From Magnetovibrio sp. (GTDB lineage: Bacteria > Pseudomonadota > Alphaproteobacteria > Rhodospirillales_A > JABHCV01): DNA of 64,000 nucleotides. The position numbers and the translations under genes were made by a program. The stretch lies in the NCBI GenBank assembly GCA_002717285.1, contig PBDF01000011.1, forward strand, positions 196,750-260,749. Reading direction: 5' to 3'. Below are positions 36,019 to 46,855 of the stretch, piece by piece. The first letter of the stretch is position 1, and every line of letters starts with the position of its first letter. The notes under the pieces were generated by a model. The model was not told the DNA's origin. It saw only the letters and a list, made by a program, of their open reading frames with translations, and did no database searches.

Positions 36019-38553
36019 ATGTCTAATTATAATGCAAGGGCAACTGAAGCCAAGTGGCAAGCAATATGGGATAAAATGGGTACTTTCGACGTAACGATCG
36101 ATCCCTCAAAACCCAAATACTACGTACTAGAGATGTTTCCCTACCCCTCAGGTCGTATCCACATGGGTCATGTTCGTAACTATACACTTGGCGATCTCGT
36201 CGCACGCTACAAGAGGGCCCGCGGATTTAATGTGCTTCATCCCATGGGGTGGGATGCTTTTGGCTTACCGGCAGAGAACGCTGCTATTGCCAATAATATT
36301 CATCCAGCAAAGTGGACACAGGAAAATATTGCTAACATGCGTGATCAATTAAAAAGCATGGGCCTATCTTATGATTGGACCCGAGAGCTCGCCACCTGTG
36401 AACCAAATTATTACCAACATGAACAAAAAATGTTTCTAGACTTTCTAGAAGCAGGACTCATTTACCGAAAAGAATCATGGGTCAATTGGGATCCAGTTGA
36501 AAAGACAGTTCTAGCCAACGAACAAGTTATTGATGGCAAAGGTTGGCGCTCCGGTGCATATGTAGAAAAACGCAATCTTTCCCAATGGTTTCTAAAAATA
36601 ACGGAATATGCGGATGATTTACTTGATTCCATCAAAGATCTAAATCGTTGGCCTGACCGAGTTCGATTAATGCAAGAAAACTGGATTGGACGATCAGAGG
36701 GAGCGCACATCCAATTTGAACTTTGTGGCCGCGACGACCAAATTGATGTTTTCACAACACGTCCCGATACTCTTTTTGGGGCCTCTTTTATGGCAATTGC
36801 TGCCAATCATCCACTTGCTTCAGAAATGTCCAAAAAAAATGCTCAACTGAGCAACTTTATCACCGATTGTAATCGTATGGGAACCAGCGAGGCTGATATA
36901 GAAACCGCAGAAAAAGTAGGTTTAGATATTGGAATAAAGGCTAAGCACCCTTTCAACCCCTCTATTGAAATACCTGTTTTTGCAGCAAATTTTGTGCTAA
37001 TGGAATATGGCACAGGCGCAATATTTGGTTGTCCAGCCCATGATCAAAGAGATCTAGATTTTGCTCGGAAATATAATCTTGATGTAATCCCAGTTGTGGC
37101 CCCAAAAGGGGCTAATCCAAAAACTTTTCATATCAAAAAAGAAGCCTTTGTAGAGGACGGGATTTTGATAAATTCGGATTTTCTTGATGGTATGAGTATT
37201 TCAGAAGCAAAATCAGCTTCAATAAAAAAACTCGCTAAAATAGGCAAAGGTAAAAGTGTAGTAAACTTTAGATTGCGTGATTGGGGCATTTCACGTCAAC
37301 GCTACTGGGGTTGCCCAATACCAATTATTTACTGCGATACATGTGGTACAGTTCCAGTTCCTAATGAACAATTACCTGTAATTTTACCCGAAGACGTGGA
37401 TTTTGAAAAGCCAGGTAACCCACTTGAGCATCACCCAACTTGGAAAATCGTAGACTGTCCAAAATGCTCCAAAAAAGCGAAACGAGAAACTGACACTTTT
37501 GACACCTTTTTTGAGTCATCATGGTATTTTGCGCGTTTTTGCTCAGCCCCCAATGACCAAGCTTTCGAACGAGATGCTACTGATTATTGGCTACCGGTCG
37601 ATCAGTATATTGGTGGTATCGAGCATGCTGTTTTGCATTTGCTCTATTCTCGTTTTTTTACTCGTGCATTAAAACAATGTGGATATCTAAGCCATAAAGA
37701 GCCTTTCAAAGGACTTTTAACACAAGGCATGATTTGTCACGAAACTTACCAAGATTCAGATGGCAAGTGGCTTTTCCCTGAGGAAGCAGAAAATACAAAC
37801 TCTCCAGTTACTATTGGCCGCTCAGTGAAGATGAGTAAATCTAAAAAAAATGTAGTCGATCCAGAAGAAATAATCAGCAATTATGGAGCAGATACAGCAC
37901 GTTTATTTATGTTATCAGATAGTCCACCGGATAGAGATCTTGATTGGACAGATTCTGGTATTGATGGGGCATGGCGCTACATTAATCGTCTTTGGCGAAT
38001 GGTTACTGAACATAAAATACCTCTTCCTGAAATCAACACACCGTTACCAGAAAATCTTTCCATAACAGCTGGGGAGATACACCGTAAGATCCACAAAACT
38101 ATTGCATCTGTCTCAGATGACCTTGACAAATTTCACTTTAACAAAGCTATTGCGCGTATTCGAGAGTTAACGAATATACTGGAGTCCTTTGATGAAAGCG
38201 AAGCAGGGGCCAGCTGGGTTTTACGTCATGGATTTGAAACACTCGTCTGCCTCATTGGACCCATGATGCCCCACATTGCTGAAGAATTATGGCAACACCT
38301 AGGTCATGATACTATTCTAGCAAATACACCTTGGCCCGACGTTAATACAGATTTTTTATTCGAAAACAATTCAACAATTGCGGTTCAGATTAATGGTAAG
38401 TTAAAAGGCACAATTACGTTGCCAAGGGGTTGCAAAGGTAAAGAAGCAGAAAAAGCAGCTATGGCTTTGCCCAAAATTGCAGAGACTGTTAAAAATAAAG
38501 CGGTTAAAAAAATAATTGTTGTACCAGATAGGATAATAAATGTTGTCATATAG
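36019..38553 (+). CDS. leuS: leucyl-tRNA synthetase
   Basis: 844 residues, a complete class I synthetase. The HIGH-type motif reads [11 protein letters not shown] near residue 46. The CP1 editing domain contains [12 protein letters not shown] and [15 protein letters not shown]. The zinc-type insert carries [10 protein letters not shown] and [21 protein letters not shown] is near 604, followed by the anticodon-binding helices and the C-terminal domain. It charges tRNA-Leu. Its last 14 bases overlap lptE, so the two are coupled. Confidence 0.97.
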   Translation: MSNYNARATEAKWQAIWDKMGTFDVTIDPSKPKYYVLEMFPYPSGRIHMGHVRNYTLGDLVARYKRARGFNVLHPMGWDAFGLPAENAAIANNIHPAKWTQENIANMRDQLKSMGLSYDWTRELATCEPNYYQHEQKMFLDFLEAGLIYRKESWVNWDPVEKTVLANEQVIDGKGWRSGAYVEKRNLSQWFLKITEYADDLLDSIKDLNRWPDRVRLMQENWIGRSEGAHIQFELCGRDDQIDVFTTRPDTLFGASFMAIAANHPLASEMSKKNAQLSNFITDCNRMGTSEADIETAEKVGLDIGIKAKHPFNPSIEIPVFAANFVLMEYGTGAIFGCPAHDQRDLDFARKYNLDVIPVVAPKGANPKTFHIKKEAFVEDGILINSDFLDGMSISEAKSASIKKLAKIGKGKSVVNFRLRDWGISRQRYWGCPIPIIYCDTCGTVPVPNEQLPVILPEDVDFEKPGNPLEHHPTWKIVDCPKCSKKAKRETDTFDTFFESSWYFARFCSAPNDQAFERDATDYWLPVDQYIGGIEHAVLHLLYSRFFTRALKQCGYLSHKEPFKGLLTQGMICHETYQDSDGKWLFPEEAENTNSPVTIGRSVKMSKSKKNVVDPEEIISNYGADTARLFMLSDSPPDRDLDWTDSGIDGAWRYINRLWRMVTEHKIPLPEINTPLPENLSITAGEIHRKIHKTIASVSDDLDKFHFNKAIARIRELTNILESFDESEAGASWVLRHGFETLVCLIGPMMPHIAEELWQHLGHDTILANTPWPDVNTDFLFENNSTIAVQINGKLKGTITLPRGCKGKEAEKAAMALPKIAETVKNKAVKKIIVVPDRIINVVI

Positions 38554-39100
38554 GCACCTACTTTCTTGTACAAATAAGCTACTATACATAACGCTTATTT
38601 TTATAATTAGTATCAAGCTTAACTCATGTGGATATAGTGCTCTCTATGACCAACGAAATAGTATAAACCCGTCAGTGCAAGAACAAATGGCACTTATTCA
38701 AATAAACCCAATCCAAGATAGAATTGGTCAATACCTCCATAATAATCTTCTTGTTCGACTTAATCCCAAGGGAACGCCAGCAAATCCACTTTACACTCTT
38801 AATGTAAAACTGGAGGAACAGAGTTCAGATCTCGGTGTTAAAAAATCAGCAGTAGTAACTAGAGGAAACCTCAAGATATCGGCCATCTTTACCTTATCAA
38901 AATTTGTTAAATTGAATTCCAGAATTGAAGCAAAAAATCTACTAACTTCAACGGTTGTATCAATCAGCAGTTATGATATCCCCCAAGCCCAATATGCTGC
39001 CCTTGCTGCGTTGAAGGATGCTCAGAAAAGGGCACTAAAGGAAATTGCGGAAAATATTCGATCTAGACTTGGCATATATTTTAACCAGAGTAATCAATAG
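38540..39100 (+). CDS. lptE: LPS-assembly lipoprotein LptE
   Basis: 186 residues with a signal peptide and lipobox LNSC (cleavage before Cys30), followed by GYSALY as in LptE proteins. The rest has the family pattern of a short two-layer domain: [20 protein letters not shown] helix ([16 protein letters not shown]), then [18 protein letters not shown] and a long C-terminal helix. LptE plugs the LptD barrel and helps insert LPS in the outer membrane. It overlaps leuS by 14 bp and precedes holA, the standard alphaproteobacterial order. Confidence 0.88.
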   Translation: MLSYRHLLSCTNKLLYITLIFIISIKLNSCGYSALYDQRNSINPSVQEQMALIQINPIQDRIGQYLHNNLLVRLNPKGTPANPLYTLNVKLEEQSSDLGVKKSAVVTRGNLKISAIFTLSKFVKLNSRIEAKNLLTSTVVSISSYDIPQAQYAALAALKDAQKRALKEIAENIRSRLGIYFNQSNQ

Positions 39101-39134
39101 GGATTTTCTGTTACTTTAAACTGGGGGCCTAATC

Positions 39135-40157
39135 GTGAAAATTAGGACTACGCATCAAAAAAATTTTATCAAAAATCCTAATCCTGAAATAACCTGTATA
39201 CTGTTGTATGGGCCAGACAGAGGCCTAATAAGTGAATATGCTTTAGCATTAGCAAAAACTGTTATTGACGATTTGAGCGATCCTTTTCGGGTCGTAAATA
39301 TTATTGGCACAGATTTAAAAAATGACCCAACCCGTCTAACTGATGAGTCAAAAGCAATAGCACTTGGTGGTGGTCGTCGCTTAATTCGTGTTAGAAATGC
39401 AAGTGATAGCATAACAAAACTTATTTCCACTCATCTGGAAATTTGTAATAAAGATGATGCCTTAATTATTCTTGAATGCGGAGAACTTGGGCCTCGATCA
39501 AGTTTACGTAAACTTTTTGAGAAATCTAAAATTGCTGCTTCTATTGCTTGTTACGGTGATAACACTCAGGATCTTCCAGAGGTCATTAATGAAACACTCT
39601 CTGTCCACGGATTAAGGCCTACAAAAGAAGCTATGACTTATTTAGTAAGCAATCTTGGATTAGACAGGTCAATTACCAGAAGTGAGCTCGAAAAACTATC
39701 AATTTACATGGGCGCACCCGGTTCTGTTGAACTTACTGACGTTATGGCGACGATAAATGATAATGCAGCAATGGTGATGGATGACATAACCCTGGCTGTA
39801 GGTTGCGGTGACAAAACTATGTTAGATAAAGCACTCAGCCGCACTTTTATGGTTGGCACTCACCCAATTCAGGTTCTTAGAGCTACAGCCCGACATTTTT
39901 TGCGCCTACATGAAACAACAGGTTTAATTAAAAGTGGTAAAAGTCCTGAAATGGCAATGAAATCTCTAAAGCCACCCGTAATCTTTATGCAGGTAACCAG
40001 TTTCAAAAATCAGTTACAAAGCTGGCCAAAAAAGAATATAAGCGATGCCCTTGACTTGTTAATAACGGCCGAAATGGATTGCAAAACTACAAATGCACCT
40101 GTCAAAGCTATTTGTTGGAGAACTCTTATGCGCATTACGCAATTGGTTAAACATTAA
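39135..40157 (+). CDS. holA: DNA polymerase III delta subunit
   Basis: 340 residues with the HolA pattern: ILLYGPDRGLISEYALALAK (a P-loop-like stretch lacking the catalytic lysine, as normal for delta), VVNIIGTDL, GGGRRLIRVRNA, an ECGELGPRSSLRKLFEK strand-helix and late WRTLMRITQLV. Delta opens the beta clamp within the clamp loader. It is the last gene of leuS-lptE-holA and converges on parB, with 94 bp between them. Confidence 0.93.
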   Translation: MKIRTTHQKNFIKNPNPEITCILLYGPDRGLISEYALALAKTVIDDLSDPFRVVNIIGTDLKNDPTRLTDESKAIALGGGRRLIRVRNASDSITKLISTHLEICNKDDALIILECGELGPRSSLRKLFEKSKIAASIACYGDNTQDLPEVINETLSVHGLRPTKEAMTYLVSNLGLDRSITRSELEKLSIYMGAPGSVELTDVMATINDNAAMVMDDITLAVGCGDKTMLDKALSRTFMVGTHPIQVLRATARHFLRLHETTGLIKSGKSPEMAMKSLKPPVIFMQVTSFKNQLQSWPKKNISDALDLLITAEMDCKTTNAPVKAICWRTLMRITQLVKH

Positions 40158-40251
40158 CGGCAGGTCAACAGTTTTGATCAATGTTAAAATTAGTGCTACC
40201 GCTAATATTTAATAAATAATGGGTAATAATAGTCGTTGTTTAAATTTTTAT

Positions 40252-41148
40252 TTAGTATTTATTTTTTTGCTTGCGGCTTAAACGAGCAAGTATATCGTCC
40301 AACTGACTAAGACCCTTGTAATATATAGTCAGAGCACCACGACCATCGGAGAATTTTATATCTACCTTAAGTCCCAATGAGTCTGATATATTCCTTTCGA
40401 GTGCTATTGTGTCAGCGTCTTTAACAAAGGTACGTGTGACAGATTTACGGCTAGAAGCACTATCTTTTTTTACTAATTTTTCTGTCTGCCTAACATTAAG
40501 ACCCTGTTTTAAAACAGTTTCTACCAATTTTTTTAAATTTGTTGCGCCTAACAAAGCACGCCCGTGCCCGGCACTCAAACGTTTGTCATCAATCATTTCT
40601 TTGATAAATTTAGGCAAAGATAAAAGTCGAAGAGTATTTGCCACATGACTTCTGCTTTTACCCATCACTTTAGCTAACTCTGCCTGAGTGTGTTTAAATT
40701 CACTCATTAATTGTTGGTACCCTTCAGCCTCTTCTAAAGGCGAAAGATCTTGCCGCTGTAAATTTTCAATTAAGGCTATTTCAAGAGTCTCTTGATCATT
40801 CAGATCTTCTATAATGACTGGAACTTCGTGTATCTGGGCCTTCTGTGAAGCTCTCCACCGCCTCTCACCTGCGATAATTTCGTAAATATTTTTACTATTT
40901 GTATCCGTTAATGGTCTTACTAATAAAGGTTGCAATACACCTTTCTCAGCAATCGATTGACTCAACTCAACAATGCTTTCACTATCTATTTGCTGACGTG
41001 GCTGATATTTTCCTGGTTGAAGAAATTCAATTGGAATCATCTTTACTGCACGGCCTCCATCAAGGTTGGTGGATTTGTTGTGTACTTCTCCAAGAAGAGC
41101 TGACAAACCACGACCAAGTTTCTGCTTTTTATTTTCAATTGATTTCAT
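40252..41148 (-). CDS. parB: chromosome partitioning protein ParB
   Basis: 298 residues. An N-terminal tail GRGLSALLGE is followed by the ParB/Srx CTPase domain, with IEFLQPGKYQPRQQID and the catalytic GERRWRASQKA. A KorB-like helix-turn-helix follows (TQAELAKVMGKSRSHVANTLRLL), and a C-terminal dimerisation part ends the protein. ParB binds parS, loads as a CTP-dependent clamp and spreads. Two perfect parS sites lie 1.4 kb and 3.4 kb away in the same operon (42596 and 44547). It overlaps parA as ATGA. Confidence 0.97.
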   Translation of the reverse strand: MKSIENKKQKLGRGLSALLGEVHNKSTNLDGGRAVKMIPIEFLQPGKYQPRQQIDSESIVELSQSIAEKGVLQPLLVRPLTDTNSKNIYEIIAGERRWRASQKAQIHEVPVIIEDLNDQETLEIALIENLQRQDLSPLEEAEGYQQLMSEFKHTQAELAKVMGKSRSHVANTLRLLSLPKFIKEMIDDKRLSAGHGRALLGATNLKKLVETVLKQGLNVRQTEKLVKKDSASSRKSVTRTFVKDADTIALERNISDSLGLKVDIKFSDGRGALTIYYKGLSQLDDILARLSRKQKNKY

Positions 41149-41987
41149 GATAGTGAGGCCGTTCGTTCACGACGAATGATTTCGCCAGCTAAGTGTAAAT
41201 ATGCCTGAGATCCTGCACAAGAGATATCGTAGACTAAAACTGGGCGTCCATAAGACGGCGCTTCAGAAACCTTCACATTGCGAGGAATTACCGTTTTATA
41301 TACTTTATCACCAAAATATTCTCGAACATCCGCCGCAACTTGATCAGATAAATTATTTCGCTTGTCAAACATTGTTAAAACAATTCCCTGTAATTCCAAA
41401 TCTGGATTAAATCCATTACGAATACGCTCAATTGATTTTATCAAATGGCTTATGCCTTCTAGAGCGAAAAACTCACATTGTAGTGGAACCAGTACCGCGT
41501 GAGACGCTACAAGAGCATTAATGGTTAATAAACCTAGTGCAGGAGGACTATCTATCAAAACAAAATCATAAAATGTGTCTTCGCCTCTTGGTCCTAAAAT
41601 ATTAACCAAAGCCCGGCGCAAACTAAATTCACGTTCATTAACATCTATCAACTCAATTTCTGCAGCACTTAAATCAATACCTGATGGCACAATATCAAGA
41701 CCTGGAATATCTGTTGGTTGAATAGCTTCAGATAGAAATATTTTTTCCATTACTACATGGTAGATATTTCTCATTCGCGCCTCTTGACTAACACCTAGAC
41801 CAGTACTTGCGTTACCCTGTGGATCAAGATCGATAATTAGAACTTTTTTGTTTGTAGCTGCTAAAGCAGTCGCCAAGTTGATTGCGGTTGTTGTTTTGCC
41901 GACACCCCCTTTCTGATTTGCAACAGCAATGATTCGGGTCATCAAATTTTCACAACCACCGGAATTCTCTTTAGATATACCTGACAT
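41145..41987 (-). CDS. parA: chromosome partitioning ATPase ParA
   Basis: 280 residues of the ParA/Soj family: a deviant Walker A KGGVGKTT at 26-33, LIIDLDPQGNASTGLG, and Walker B DFVLIDSPPALGLLT. It forms a DNA-bound ATP gradient that ParB-parS complexes follow. The N-terminal 15 residues before MTRIIAVANQ are extra; the ATG at 41942 is an alternative start. It lies 4 bp downstream of rsmG and overlaps parB, part of a leftward operon mnmE-mnmG-rsmG-parA-parB. Confidence 0.97.
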   Translation of the reverse strand: MSGISKENSGGCENLMTRIIAVANQKGGVGKTTTAINLATALAATNKKVLIIDLDPQGNASTGLGVSQEARMRNIYHVVMEKIFLSEAIQPTDIPGLDIVPSGIDLSAAEIELIDVNEREFSLRRALVNILGPRGEDTFYDFVLIDSPPALGLLTINALVASHAVLVPLQCEFFALEGISHLIKSIERIRNGFNPDLELQGIVLTMFDKRNNLSDQVAADVREYFGDKVYKTVIPRNVKVSEAPSYGRPVLVYDISCAGSQAYLHLAGEIIRRERTASLS

Positions 41988-41991
41988 GTTT

Positions 41992-42612
41992 TTACAAACC
42001 CCGCCTCATAACATGCTCTATTTTGAGAATGATTCCGCAAGGGTCTGACCGACTTTGAAATTTAGTAGCTTTCATATACCAGTTTTTCTGAATTTCTTTC
42101 AATTCTTCATCAACTTTTTTACCCTTGAGAAACAAACATATTGAGTCACTTCGCAAAAAACGCTCTGCTAATACTAATAATTTTTCAAGAGGTGCCAAGC
42201 CTCTTGAGACTACAACATCTACTTTACCACTCGGCAAATTTTCTATTCTACAATTTTGCACCCGAACCGACGCAACGACCCTGGTCTTTCGTATAACTTC
42301 AGACAGAAACACGCACTTGCGCTGATCGCTTTCTACTAGTGTTACTTGCAACTCACCCATGAGCGCAAGCACCAAACCCGGAAAACCAGCTCCACTTCCA
42401 AAATCTAAAATTGAACACCCTTGTCGCGGCAGTAGGGGCAATAACTGCGCAGAGTCAAGCATGTGTCTTTTCCATAACTCAACAATACTGCTACTGCTAA
42501 CTAGATTTATTTTTTTTTGCCATTTTTCCAATAATTCTGAGTATACTAACAAGCGTTGCAATGCCTCATCATTTGCATTGGTCGCCTCTTGGAACTGTTT
42601 CACGTGAAACAT
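41992..42612 (-). CDS. rsmG: 16S rRNA (guanine-N7) methyltransferase RsmG
   Basis: 206 residues with the SAM site ILDFGSGAGFPGLVLAL and the late VVVSRGLAPLEKLL. It methylates G527 of 16S rRNA. The first codons, MFHVKQF, are written by a perfect parS site (42596-42611). The ATG shares one base with the mnmG stop (TGATG). A GTG one codon earlier is possible. It is in an operon with mnmG upstream and parAB downstream. Confidence 0.95.
   Translation of the reverse strand: MFHVKQFQEATNANDEALQRLLVYSELLEKWQKKINLVSSSSIVELWKRHMLDSAQLLPLLPRQGCSILDFGSGAGFPGLVLALMGELQVTLVESDQRKCVFLSEVIRKTRVVASVRVQNCRIENLPSGKVDVVVSRGLAPLEKLLVLAERFLRSDSICLFLKGKKVDEELKEIQKNWYMKATKFQSRSDPCGIILKIEHVMRRGL
42596..42611. promoter_or_regulatory. 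parS site inside the rsmG start
   Basis: TGTTTCACGTGAAACA, a perfect 16-bp palindrome identical to the canonical bacterial parS. ParB binds it. It lies in the first codons of rsmG and encodes FHVKQ, the arrangement known from several bacterial gidB/rsmG genes. Confidence 0.95.
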
Positions 42613-44495
42613 CACAAATTTAAATTGTGCCGACGCACATAAGTAAGCAATACTGTCAAAGCAGCTGGAGTGACTCCAGAAATACGAGAAGCAGCGGCTA
42701 ATGTAGCTGGTCGAGCTTGATCAAGCTTAATACTAACTTCCGTCGACAAACCAGGCAAAGCACAATAATTTATATCATCAGGTATTATTAAAACTTGATC
42801 GCGTCGAAATGCTTGCACATCTAGTTCCTGCCTTTCAAGGTAGCTTCTGTAATGAGCATCAATTTCAATTTGTTGCATGATATCTGGTGAAACTCGTTTC
42901 AACTCAGGCCATAAGGGAAGCAGGGCATTTCTATCAACGCCCTTGTAAGACAAAAGATCCTTGGCACACCTACGTACTCCGTCCTGATTTATGGTGAGAC
43001 CAATAGCAGATAACTGGTTGGGAGTTGCTGATAAACCCTCAAGAAGGTTCTGAGCTTCTTTTAAATAAATAATTTTATTTTTATAGGCCCTCTCTCTATT
43101 TTTATTAACTAGGCCAATTTTAATACCCTTAGCTGTAAGACGTTGATCAGCATTATCAGCACGAAGTGCCAGTCGATATTCAGCCCGAGATGTAAACATT
43201 CGATAGGGTTCCTCAGTACCCAATGTAACCAGATCATCGATTAAAACGCCAATGTATGATTCCGCACGATCTAAAACAAATGATTGGGTTTCACCAATCG
43301 AACTGCTACCAGCAACAAGCGCTGCATTTACGCCTGCCATAAGACCTTGGGCCGCAGCTTCCTCATATCCCGTGGTGCCATTTATTTGCCCTGCGAGAAA
43401 CAAGCCCTGCACCTTTTGCGACTGCAAGGAAGGTGACAATTCACGGGGATCAACAAAATCATACTCTATTGCATAACCTGGCTGAGTCATAATAGCTCGC
43501 TCCAGCCCCGGAATTGTTTTTAATAATTCCATTTGCACATCCTCAGGTAAAGAGGTTGAAATGCCGTTTGGATAAACCGTGTGATCATCCAAACCCTCTG
43601 GCTCGAGAAATATTTGATGGCGATTACGTTCAACAAAACGCACCACCTTGTCCTCAATAGATGGGCAGTAGCGTGGCCCCTTTCCCTCTATCTGACCGGA
43701 ATAAAGTGGAGATTTACCCAAATTATCTCTAATTAAATTATGAGAGTTAACTGTAGTACCTGTAATGTAGCAAGAAATTTGTGGTACCTTTATATTATTC
43801 GTCAAAAATGAAAATGGTGTTGGCGGTTTATCACCCGGTTGTTCCTGTAAATTAGAATAATCGATTGTGCGACCGTCAATACGGGGTGGTGTACCTGTTT
43901 TCAAACGGCCCAGACGAAAACCTAATCTCTCAATTGTTTCCGCCAGACCAACAACTGGGCCCTCTCCTACCCTGCCAGCTGGTATTTGCTTGGTACCTAG
44001 ATGAATAACTCCACGCAAAAAAGTGCCAGTAGTAATAACCACAGCACCAGCCTTTATAGTTTTACCCTTTTCTGTAGTGACACCAGCCACCCGTCCTGAT
44101 GAATCAAAGGTCAAATTCTCAGCAGAACTGGCTACGATATGTAAATTTTTCTGTTCAGCTAACAAAGCCTGAACAGCTTGTTTATAAAGAGCTCTGTCTG
44201 CTTGAGCCCTGGGGCCCCAAACAGCTGGACCCTTGCGGCGATTAAGCATACGAAATTGTATGCCTGAATTATCGATTGCTCGACCCATTATGCCATCTAA
44301 AGCATCAACTTCACGAACCAATTGACCCTTGGCAAGACCACCAATAGCTGGATTACAAGACATTTCGCCAATAGTATCCAGCCGATGGGTCAGTAGCAAT
44401 GTATCAGCCCCCATGCGAGCTGCTGCTGCTGCCGACTCCGTACCTGCGTGACCGCCACCAATCACAATAACGTCATATTTATTTTTAAACATCAT
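42612..44495 (-). CDS. mnmG: tRNA uridine-5-carboxymethylaminomethyl modification enzyme MnmG
   Basis: 627 residues from ATG 44495. The FAD motif is [19 protein letters not shown]. Family signatures are [30 protein letters not shown] and [13 protein letters not shown]; the C-terminal MnmE-binding helices end in the usual [11 protein letters not shown]. With MnmE it installs cmnm5 on wobble uridine 34. A TTG and two ATGs are adjacent at the start. A parS site lies 52 bp upstream of the start. mnmE is upstream in the same direction. Confidence 0.96.
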   Translation of the reverse strand: MMFKNKYDVIVIGGGHAGTESAAAAARMGADTLLLTHRLDTIGEMSCNPAIGGLAKGQLVREVDALDGIMGRAIDNSGIQFRMLNRRKGPAVWGPRAQADRALYKQAVQALLAEQKNLHIVASSAENLTFDSSGRVAGVTTEKGKTIKAGAVVITTGTFLRGVIHLGTKQIPAGRVGEGPVVGLAETIERLGFRLGRLKTGTPPRIDGRTIDYSNLQEQPGDKPPTPFSFLTNNIKVPQISCYITGTTVNSHNLIRDNLGKSPLYSGQIEGKGPRYCPSIEDKVVRFVERNRHQIFLEPEGLDDHTVYPNGISTSLPEDVQMELLKTIPGLERAIMTQPGYAIEYDFVDPRELSPSLQSQKVQGLFLAGQINGTTGYEEAAAQGLMAGVNAALVAGSSSIGETQSFVLDRAESYIGVLIDDLVTLGTEEPYRMFTSRAEYRLALRADNADQRLTAKGIKIGLVNKNRERAYKNKIIYLKEAQNLLEGLSATPNQLSAIGLTINQDGVRRCAKDLLSYKGVDRNALLPLWPELKRVSPDIMQQIEIDAHYRSYLERQELDVQAFRRDQVLIIPDDINYCALPGLSTEVSIKLDQARPATLAAASRISGVTPAALTVLLTYVRRHNLNL

Positions 44496-44546
44496 CAAAG
44501 ACTTTATGCACGCTTCATATTAAAGTCAAAGAATTGCTAAACATAT

Positions 44547-44562
44547 TGTTTCACGTGAAACA
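44547..44562. promoter_or_regulatory. parS site between mnmE and mnmG
   Basis: A second perfect TGTTTCACGTGAAACA, in the 133-bp gap between mnmE and mnmG, 1951 bp from the first site. No further copy with the CACGTG core and matching flanks was seen elsewhere in the window. Confidence 0.95.
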
Positions 44563-44628
44563 TTTAAAAAAGAGCTACGTGTTGATTTTTCTTAAAACTA
44601 AACTGAAGAAATAGAAAAAAGCTAGGAA

Positions 44629-45972
44629 CTATTTGCCAATACAAAACTCAGAAAAAATCACATCAAGAACATCTTCAACATCCACCCTTCCAGTAATGCG
44701 GCCCAATGATCGAACGGCAAGTCGAAGATCCTCGCCAAGTAATTCACCCTCCTCGACCTCAACAGCCCGCTCAAGCGCCCGTTGACAATCAGTGAGAGCA
44801 TTCCTATGCCTATGACGCGTCAAACAAGGACCTGGGTCCCCTGCCAAAAGCTTACTAGCTAAAGCTTCCAATGAATACAGTAAGTCGTCAATTCCCTCAC
44901 CAGTTTTTGCTGAGAGTTTCAAAACTGGTCGATTTTTAACCTGATCGGGTAGCGATCCGTGGAGCTTATCACACTTATTGAAAATAACCAGAGTGTTAGA
45001 GTCAATCATTTCCAATGTTAACGGGTCCATTTTTACCCCTTTTTTTACAAGACTAGCATCAAACACAACTAATTTCATATCCGATTCCCCTGCACGCTCA
45101 CGAGCACGTCTTATACCCTCATTTTCTATACTATTCCTCGCTTCTCGTAGACCTGCTGTATCAGCTGCAATTACGGGATAACCACCAATATCCAGCTGAA
45201 CATCAATGATGTCTCTCGTCGTTCCAGCAATATTACTAACAATAGCAACATCACGCTTTGCAATGCGATTCAGCAGACACGATTTTCCAGCGTTAGGTGG
45301 ACCAACAATAGCCATATAAAGTCCAGCACGTATACGCTCTCCCCTGTTTGAGTCATTAAGATGCTTGTCTATTTCTTCCAAAACCAGCTTCGCAATATCT
45401 CTTGCCTGACTGGTAAGTTGATCAGGAATATCTTCATCAGAGAAATCAATATCAGCTTCACTCAAAGCCTGCGCATGTATTAAATTTTTTCGCCAGCTTT
45501 CATATAAAAAACCTAGTTCTCCACGAGATTGTCTTTGTGCTTGTTTTCGCTGAGCTTCTGTTTCTGCCTCTATTAAATCAATGAGACCCTCTGCTGCTGT
45601 AAGATCCAATTTACCATTTTCAAAAGACCGTCGCGTAAATTCTCCAGGTTCCGCTATACGTAACCCCGACAATGTTGACAGCATCTCCAAGACTGTGTTG
45701 ATTACTGCATTTCCACCGTGAACATGTAACTCAACCACATCCTCACCAGTAAAACTTGCAGGAGCAGGAAACCATAAAGCTAGACCATCATCCAACTCAT
45801 GCCCTTTTGGATCGATAAAAGTTGTTCTTTTTGCAATACGTGGCGGAGGAAGTTCCTTATTACTAATATTTTTAAGAGCAGAACTAGCAGCAATTCCTGA
45901 CAAACGAATAACCGCGACTCCAGCCCGACCTTTACCACTTGAAAGAGCAAAGATAGTGTCGTCAGGGTTCAT
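44629..45972 (-). CDS. mnmE: tRNA modification GTPase MnmE
   Basis: 447 residues: an N-terminal formyl-THF-binding domain (DTIFALSSGKGRAGVAVIRLSG), helical domain, and G domain with GPPNAGKSCLLN, DTAGLREA and NKCD. The C-terminal tail is FCIGK with the conserved Cys. It is the partner of MnmG in U34 modification. Its ATG overlaps the TGA of a 59-codon frame upstream (ATGA at 45969-45972), which may be a small coupled gene. Confidence 0.96.
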   Translation of the reverse strand: MNPDDTIFALSSGKGRAGVAVIRLSGIAASSALKNISNKELPPPRIAKRTTFIDPKGHELDDGLALWFPAPASFTGEDVVELHVHGGNAVINTVLEMLSTLSGLRIAEPGEFTRRSFENGKLDLTAAEGLIDLIEAETEAQRKQAQRQSRGELGFLYESWRKNLIHAQALSEADIDFSDEDIPDQLTSQARDIAKLVLEEIDKHLNDSNRGERIRAGLYMAIVGPPNAGKSCLLNRIAKRDVAIVSNIAGTTRDIIDVQLDIGGYPVIAADTAGLREARNSIENEGIRRARERAGESDMKLVVFDASLVKKGVKMDPLTLEMIDSNTLVIFNKCDKLHGSLPDQVKNRPVLKLSAKTGEGIDDLLYSLEALASKLLAGDPGPCLTRHRHRNALTDCQRALERAVEVEEGELLGEDLRLAVRSLGRITGRVDVEDVLDVIFSEFCIGK

Positions 45973-46148
45973 TCTTTCGCTCGCACAGAAAACTTACTAT
46001 CTATTCCATTATTTATATATTTTATAAAGTTCAAAACCACATTATGTTGAGTCAAAATGAAGTCATTAAACCCTTTAATGAATTTAGAAAGATCTTGCTT
46101 ATAGTGATCAAAACGTTCAACAAATCTTATGATATTTGTAAACTTCAT
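45969..46148 (-). CDS. possible 59-residue small protein coupled to mnmE
   Basis: A complete ATG-to-TGA frame of 59 codons just upstream of mnmE. It begins MKFTNIIRFVERFDHYKQ and ends KFSVRAKE, a mix of charged and aromatic residues consistent with a short helical protein. The stop overlaps the mnmE start as ATGA. The A+T-rich setting could produce such a frame by chance and no ribosome site is visible, so it remains a candidate. I do not recognise the family. Confidence 0.35.
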   Translation of the reverse strand: MKFTNIIRFVERFDHYKQDLSKFIKGFNDFILTQHNVVLNFIKYINNGIDSKFSVRAKE

Positions 46149-46379
46149 CTTATTGTATTTTTTACCATGTAATTTCCATTACACAATAACTAGCTAAATA
46201 CGAAGAGGAAACTCATTATTTATATTTGCATTTATCAGATTTTTGATACCGTAAAAAGAAATCCAGCTTATTAAATACCACAAGAGTTTTCTATATTAAC
46301 CAACCTTTTATTAATAAAAGTCATAACACATAGAAACGCATCTTTCAGAATATCGCCGAATAAAGAATAAATTTGAAAA
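46149..46379. other. non-coding gap between the small ORF and ogt
   Basis: 231 bases of A/T-rich sequence (the full gap from mnmE to ogt is 407 bp including the candidate small frame). It must hold the divergent promoters for mnmE and ogt. No repeat or hairpin stands out by eye. Confidence 0.5.
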
Positions 46380-46835
46380 ATGTATTTTAAAACTACCAAA
46401 AGTCCACTTGGACCACTTACCATATTTGCTGATGCTAAAAACATTATTGCTCTGGAGTTTGGTAGCACTACTAGAGAAAAACCTTCATCATTACTCCAAG
46501 ACGCTTCCAATCAATTAAATGCTTATTTTAAAGGCCACCTAAATTATTTTAATTTACCTCTTAAAACTTCAGGAACAGTGTTTCAGCAAGCCGTTTGGAA
46601 TTTTATTTTAAAAATCCCCTATGGAACTACTCTAAGTTATGGTGATGTGGCTTATAAATTAAAAAGTTCACCTCGGTCTGTAGGTGGGGCTTGCGGGAAA
46701 AACCCCATACCTATTATCATACCTTGTCATCGGGTTCTTGCTGCAAATGGCAAAATTGGAGGATTTAGTGCTGGTTTTGGCATATCATCCAAAACTTCTT
46801 TATTGCAAATTGAAGGTATTAAGAATGATTTCTAA
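46380..46835 (+). CDS. ogt: methylated-DNA-protein cysteine methyltransferase
   Basis: 151 residues with the single-use active site IPIIIPCHRVLAANGKIGGFSAG and the helix-turn-helix stretch TTLSYGDVAYKLKSSPRSVGGACGKN. It removes alkyl groups from O6-guanine by transferring them to its Cys. It is a short stand-alone Ogt without an AraC-like Ada domain. It is the only clearly rightward gene in the block between parB and the candidate origin and converges on rho. Confidence 0.9.
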   Translation: MYFKTTKSPLGPLTIFADAKNIIALEFGSTTREKPSSLLQDASNQLNAYFKGHLNYFNLPLKTSGTVFQQAVWNFILKIPYGTTLSYGDVAYKLKSSPRSVGGACGKNPIPIIIPCHRVLAANGKIGGFSAGFGISSKTSLLQIEGIKNDF

Positions 46836-46855
46836 TAAAAAAATTCTTTGCTACT

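Noticed and set aside
40189..40206. Hairpin ATTAGTG-CTAC-CGCTAAT between convergent holA and parB
   Set aside because: Seven-pair A/T-rich stem with a wobble and no T run; too weak to call a terminator.
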